DNA from: Pelagophyceae sp. CCMP2097
Taxonomy: Eukaryota > Sar > Pelagophyceae
Assembly: GCA_026770575.1 (NCBI GenBank)
Contig: MU657574.1
Location: 8,330-18,629 of the forward strand
Direction: 5' to 3'
Length of the DNA: 10,300 nt
Shown one piece after another: positions 6,359 through 10,300 of this stretch. Made by a program: the position numbers and the translations under genes. Positions within the stretch are counted from its first letter, which is position 1, and the number at the start of each line of letters is the position of its first letter. The notes under the pieces are model-generated. The model worked only from the letters and a program-made list of their open reading frames with translations, was not told the DNA's origin and did no database searches.

Positions 6359-8871
6359 ATGGTCCGCTGGCACGGCCTCGCGGCGGCGCTGCTGGCCGTG
6401 GGCTGGGCGTATACGCTGCGCGCGCCGGCCGCAAACGCGCGCCGCAGGCCCTCGCGGACGGCCGCCTGGGAGGCCAAAGAGGCGGCGGACGGCCCTCGCG
6501 CCAACGGCGGCGCCGGCGTCGCCGACGCCGACGGACGCGAGCCGCCGGACCTCGATGCGCTCGCGGCGGGGCTGTACCCGGCGTCCGGCGGCGACGACTT
6601 GTCGCTCGGTTCCGTGCAGGCCGAGGTGGCGCGGGCGGCTGGCGACGGCGCGTTCGCGTCGGAGACGCTGCGGCGCGCGGCGGCAACGGTGGCGCAGATC
6701 CGCGTGGCACTGGAGACGACTGCGCTCGTCCTCGAGGAGCGCATCGGCCGCGACGGGGCCATCATCAAGGCGGTTGTGGAGTACGTCAAGCGTGTTGCGT
6801 CGCAGCAGGGTTCGCTCCTCCTCACCGCCGCATCAGAAATGGCGTGAGTCCCCAGCCAGCGACGCCGCGAAAAGGGACTGCGCGGGACCGCAGGTCGACG
6901 AACGTGACGCTCGGCGACGTTGCAGTGCTCCTCCAGGCCGGCATCAACCCGACGACCCTCTTCCAAGGTGCCCCGTGATCCGGCCGGGCCAAGAGAGGCA
7001 TATTGCGGTGACGCCTCGAAACCAGGCCGCTCGCTCAAGACGCTCGCGCCGTCGCGCGACCGGCGCGTCGATTCGGCGCTTGGCGCCAAGCTGCGCACGT
7101 CGGTGCGACGCCCTCTTTCGTCGGCCCCCGAATGCTCCCGACGAGTCGACGGCGCTTCGACGCCCACACTGCGCCGACCCCCGCATGGTGTCCCCGCACG
7201 GTGCCAACTCTGCCCCTAGGAGAACCGCCTCATCGCCTCGGCGCTCGCCCCTGCCAGGTTCGCCAGCGCGGTGGGCGACCTCGGCTACGAGGTCCAGCGC
7301 GAGATTGCCGAGGAGAAGCCCGGGCGGCGCACCGCCAGGGCCGCGCAGCCCCTCCTCTCCGCGGTGCGCCCATCCGCCAGGGCGAAGGACCCTGGTCCAT
7401 CGCTGACCCGTCCGCCGCCAGGCCCGCGCGACGACGCGCGCGCTGGGGATCCTCGCGGGCGACGTGGTGCCAAGGAGGATACTCACAGGCGACGCGGCGC
7501 CGAGCGGCGGGCGGCTGCTGCCCCAGGCCGCGGAGGGCGGCGAGGCGCAGCGGCCTCGAGGCCTCGACGAGGGCGGCGAGGCGGCGTCGGACGGGCTCGG
7601 GGCGCTCCGCAGCGCGGCGGTGGACAACGGCCCGCGGCGCGCGGACGTCGGCGCGTCGGCGGCGGCCGCCGGCGCCGCGTCGGCGGAGGGCATCAGCGAA
7701 TCGTGGCCGGCGAATGTCGAGGCGTGGCGCCTCTTCTGCGCGATGTATGGTGTGTTCTCGTATCACGATTTCGGCCTGCGCGTGACGGAAGGCAATTCGT
7801 TTGACCACTTCCGTGCCGCTGACGCAATCGTCGCGGCGCTCGAAGACGCCGCCGCCGCGGGCGCCGCCGCGGGGGCCGACACGCCGGGCGGCCCGCTGCC
7901 GACCGCGGTCCCGAGGGGCAGCCTCAAGCGCACGGGAGCGCCGCCGATCGTCGACCCAGACGACGCCTCGTTCTTCGCCACGACCGCGGCGGCCGACGCG
8001 GCGGCCGCGTGGTCGCCTCGCACCGAGCCGCCGTCGATTGCGAGGCCCGCCGTCGATGCTCCGAACGGTGTCGACGCGCCTCGCACCGTCTTCGCTCGAG
8101 CGTCAAACTCCGTCGACGAGTCCGACGATTCGTTCATTGTGCCCGACGATTCGTTCTTTGTGCTTGACGTCATCCAAGGCACCGCGCGGCGCGCCGAAAC
8201 GGCGAGTCGGGCGCCGCCCGTCGTCGACGTCTACGTCGACGCAGAGTACCTTTCGGTCGAGACGTCGAAATTCAAAAGCGCCGCCGTCTACGACGACGAC
8301 GACGTGTACACGGCCGTCGACTGCATCGTCGAGGTCGACGGCGCGCGGGGCGCGGGGCGCTTCGCGTCCGACGCGGCGGCGGGCTCGGCTGTGCTGCTCA
8401 TCGGCGACGTGCGTCTTTGCCGCGCCGCCGCGACCGCGCGCGACGCGCGGCGCACGCGCCCGACGTAGGTCGCAATCGACGTCGACGTCGACGCAGAGTC
8501 TGCGGTCTACGACGACTCGGCAACGGCCGCAGCCCTCCGCGCCCTCGACGCCGCTGTCCTCATCGCCGAGCGCATCGGTGCAGCGGGGCTCCCGGTCCTA
8601 CAGAGCGCCGCCGACCTCGCGGGCCGCCGCGCCGCCGATGCCCTCGCTGACCCCGCAACACACGACCAGCGTCTGCAAGGAGGCGTGGCCGCACTCGCCG
8701 GGACTCGGAGCGTGCCGCGCGTCGCTCGACGCGCCCCCGTAGGTCGCGGCAAACGGGCGCGGCACGCGGCTGCTCAGTTCCATCGACCCTACGTCCTCCA
8801 TGAGACGAACACCGGCTGCACCGACGGCACCGACGACGCCCGAAGACTCTTTCGCCGCGCCCGCGTCTTAG
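6359..8871 (+). CDS. Unknown multi-exon gene for a secreted or plastid-targeted protein
   Basis: Proposed exons are 6359-6843, 6894-6967, 7026-7102, 7220-7363, 7422-8408, 8469-8711 and 8743-8871. All junctions are GT-AG and all phases agree, giving about 712 aa. The N-terminus MVRWHGLAAALLAVGWAYTL is a clear signal peptide, followed by a basic Ala/Arg-rich stretch that suits a bipartite plastid-targeting leader. Next come Ala-rich helices (ETTALVLEERIGRDGAIIKA), then TLGDVAVLLQAGINPTTLFQ across the first splice, GDLGYEVQREIAEEK and RALGILAGDVVPRR. A folded patch SWPANVEAWRLFCAMYGVF follows. The C-terminal third is acidic, with DDSF repeats and two DVxVDAE...AVYDD segments. No catalytic motif is recognised. 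The last intron would be only 31 bp; without it the frame runs to 8912 (736 aa). AATAAA at 8873-8878, right after the TAG, favours 8871. The segment could also be two genes. Confidence 0.55.
8122..8163 (+). repeat. 21-bp tandem duplication encoding DDSF(I/F)VP-type units
   Basis: CCGACGATTCGTTCATTGTG plus C (8122-8142) is followed directly by a copy with a single A-to-T change (8143-8163). It encodes DDSFIVP then DDSFFVL in the acidic part of the unknown gene. The near identity points to a recent in-frame slippage event. Confidence 0.85.
8409..8468 (+). other. 60-bp intron hiding an in-frame stop
   Basis: GTGCGT at 8409 follows GGCGAC, and the segment ends in ACGTAG at 8468, so removal is phase 0. 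The acceptor TAG is itself the in-frame stop of the unspliced reading. The downstream exon resumes in the same frame with a segment similar to the one before the intron (AIDVDVDAES against VVDVYVDAEY), which supports coding sequence on both sides. Confidence 0.55.
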
Positions 8872-8872
8872 T

Positions 8873-8878
8873 AATAAA
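8873..8878 (+). terminator. Polyadenylation hexamer AATAAA
   Basis: A canonical AATAAA begins one base after the proposed TAG stop at 8869-8871. It is the only one noticed near a gene end here. It supports a transcript end around 8890-8910 and argues against coding up to 8912. Many algae do not rely on this hexamer. Confidence 0.35.
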
Positions 8879-9085
8879 CGACGGTCCGCTTCTATTCGAT
8901 CCTCAGCTGTAGTGCCAGACGGCGTTCGTTCTTGGAAGGCTCTTGCGAGTGTCCTGGGCGGACGCGGTGGCGACTGCATGTGCACGTGACGTTCAACTCG
9001 GAATAGTGTACACGGCGTTTGTGAACTGATTCTAAAGTTACGCATAAGATTTTTTGTTCGACGCGCACCTTGATCCACGCGCACG
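8879..9085. other. Intergenic spacer before the HA-repeat gene
   Basis: About 200 bp separate the end of the unknown gene from the first plausible ATG of the next. It contains an AT-richer patch at about 9020-9060 (with ATAAGATTTTTTG). No repeat or RNA gene was recognised. It probably holds the promoter of the next gene. Confidence 0.45.
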
Positions 9086-9217
9086 ATGCTCGCGCGCCAG
9101 AGCGCCTTGCGCCTTTGCGGGGCCCTGTGCCACGCGCGCGGCTGCCGCTCCGCCGCAAAAAAGCCGGCGCCCCGCGGCCGTGGGCGAGAGCTCCCTGGGA
9201 TTCTGAGGCTGGGAAGG
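9086..9217 (+). CDS. Candidate first exon of the HA-repeat gene
   Basis: The ATG at 9086 opens MLARQSALRLCGALCHARGC, a basic and hydrophobic N-terminus without acidic residues that resembles a mitochondrial presequence. To join the downstream frame at the acceptor 9370-9371, a phase-0 donor in this frame is needed. The one I find is GTTTGG at 9218 after AGG, giving a 44-residue exon and a 154-bp intron. The donor is weak, and an extra exon or a different start is possible. Confidence 0.3.
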
Positions 9218-9371
9218 GTTTGGGAGAAAGGGTCTGGTCGGCACGAGGCACCCTCCCGAGGGGAGCCTCGTCTAGCGGCCTGCCGTCGCGGGTGGAAGAG
9301 CGGTGATCGAAGAGAGGGGCACCCGGCGCCAAAGGCTGGCTGCGTCCGAGGCGCGCGACGCCGTTCTCTAG

Positions 9372-10300
9372 GCCTACGCCAACGGCCTGTTCCGCCTCTC
9401 GTCGGCGCGCGCGGCGTCGACGCTCGTCGGGCACCAGCATGCCGAGGCCTACGGCCGCTGCAGCCTCGCAGCGCGCGCGACGCCGCAGCGCCGCGTCGTC
9501 GCGCGCGTGTTCGCGACGACGCCTGACGGTGGTTGCAGCGACGAGCGTGCCGCGATCGACTTTCTCCAGGGCAAGGTCAACCCCACCTGGGACGGGGGCC
9601 TCGAAGCGCCCGAGCTGGACCTCCGCGACTCGCGCGTGCCCTCCGGCGACTGCGCGCCTGCGCAGTCCGTGCCGCTCGACGGACTCTCGCTCGAGGCGCC
9701 GCTGGCCGAGGAGCGGCACGCGCCCGAGGGCGACCAAAGTGGCTCGGCCGAGGAGCACGCGGCGCGGCCTGGCGTGCCCGACTTTTTGTGGAACCTGCTG
9801 GACGCGTGGGGCTGGAGCCCCAAGGCGCTCACGGTGGTCGACGCTCGTCCCAGTGTACCCGACCGGTCCGCAACGGCAAACGGGCATCACAAGATCGAGG
9901 CCTGCGTCCCTGAGCATCAGCATGCGCTCAAGGGCGAGGGTGGCTCGACCGAGGCACAGGCCTCGCAGCTCGAGCCTTTGGGCTTCGTCTGCGACCCGCC
10001 GGACACCGCGTGGGACAAGGGCTACGAGAATCTCGAGGTGTACAAGGCGGAGCATGGCGACTGCCGCGTGCCCGGCGGATTCGTGGCGGCTGACGGGCAC
10101 AAGCTCGGGTCGTGGGTGGCCCTGCAGCGGCAAGAGCGTAAGGTTCAGGGTTTGACGGAGCCGCAGGCTGCACAGCTCGAGGCGCTCGGCTTCGTCTGGG
10201 ACCCACTGGACGCCGCCTGGGACAAGGGCTACGAGAAGCTCGAGGCGTACGAGACGGCGCACGGCCACTGCCTCGTGCCTCCATCGTTTGTGACGGCCGA
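9372..10300 (+). CDS. Helicase-associated (HA) repeat protein, 3'-partial, start codon not in this frame
   Basis: A frame without stop codons runs from the acceptor-like TTCTCTAG (ending 9371) to the window edge, about 309 codons. It has no ATG, so it must be joined to an upstream exon. The first 150 residues are not recognised. Then come HA-domain repeats (PF03457 type), three-helix units of about 69 aa that are thought to bind nucleic acid. Repeat 2 is complete: AWDKGYENLEVYKAEHGDCR, KLGSWVALQRQE, then QAAQLEALGFVWDP. Repeat 3 starts AWDKGYEKLEAYETAHGHC and is cut by the edge. Repeat 1 is degenerate; only QASQLEPLGFVCDPPDTAWD remains clear. Similar arrays are abundant in diatoms and pelagophytes, some with helicase domains, many without. 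No helicase motif is seen here. The partner and function are unknown. Confidence 0.8.
9804..10300 (+). repeat. HA-domain tandem repeat, 207-bp period
   Basis: The conserved TGGGACAAGGGCTACGAGAA occurs at 10011 and, after exactly 207 bp, at 10218. The LGFV.D block repeats at the same interval (about 9979 and 10186). The unit is 69 codons. High nucleotide identity between repeats 2 and 3 suggests recent duplication or gene conversion. The unit upstream of 10011 is strongly diverged in its first two helices. Confidence 0.8.

Noticed and set aside
8892..10268. 458-codon minus-strand frame
   Set aside because: It lies opposite the HA-repeat gene and the end of the unknown gene. Its repeated LVALVPGGVQ-type segments are the mirror of the HA repeats, so it is a GC-rich shadow.
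1..10300. CRISPR array, rRNA or bacterial operon signals
   Set aside because: No regularly spaced identical repeats, no rRNA core motifs and no ribosome-binding-site pattern; introns show that the DNA is eukaryotic.

Overview
The window looks like GC-rich nuclear DNA from a compact eukaryotic genome, most likely a microalga. The best guess is a stramenopile such as a pelagophyte of the Aureococcus type, which is an inference from gene content. The evidence is a CDK-type protein kinase cut by five very short GT-AG introns, a second multi-exon gene whose splice phases fit throughout, and helicase-associated (HA) repeats of the kind abundant in diatoms and pelagophytes. Other support is a hAT-transposase-like C-terminus and the lack of bacterial-style operons. 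Most long reading frames here are GC-rich shadows.

Layout from left to right. Bases 2-262 (+) are the C-terminal end of a hAT-like transposase cut by the window edge. It is followed by about 560 bp without a gene, including an AT-rich island at about 375-640 with short inverted and direct repeats. Bases 828-1667 (+) encode a 279-aa protein with a signal-like N-terminus and four GGLSAP-type octapeptide repeats. Two genes follow on the minus strand: a probable single-pass (type I) membrane protein (2918-1992) and an auxin-efflux-carrier-like (AEC/Mem_trans) transporter (4267-3173). The transporter is divergent from a CDK gene at 4830-6078 (+). The roughly 560 bp between them hold two clear dyads and E2F-like and MSA-like motifs.

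The CDK is the most secure call. Splicing six exons gives 296 aa with a PSTALRE cyclin-binding helix, HRDLKPQN, DFG and a [10 protein letters not shown] activation segment. Downstream, 6359-8871 (+) can be assembled into one six- or seven-exon gene for a secreted or plastid-targeted protein of about 710 aa and unknown function. This explains several fragmentary reading frames. The window ends inside an HA-repeat protein (9372-10300, +), whose frame has no ATG and is open to the edge, so it is easily missed.

The genes do not form an obvious pathway. The one functional link suggested by the sequence is the shared promoter of the CDK and the transporter. No CRISPR array, rRNA or convincing tRNA was seen.
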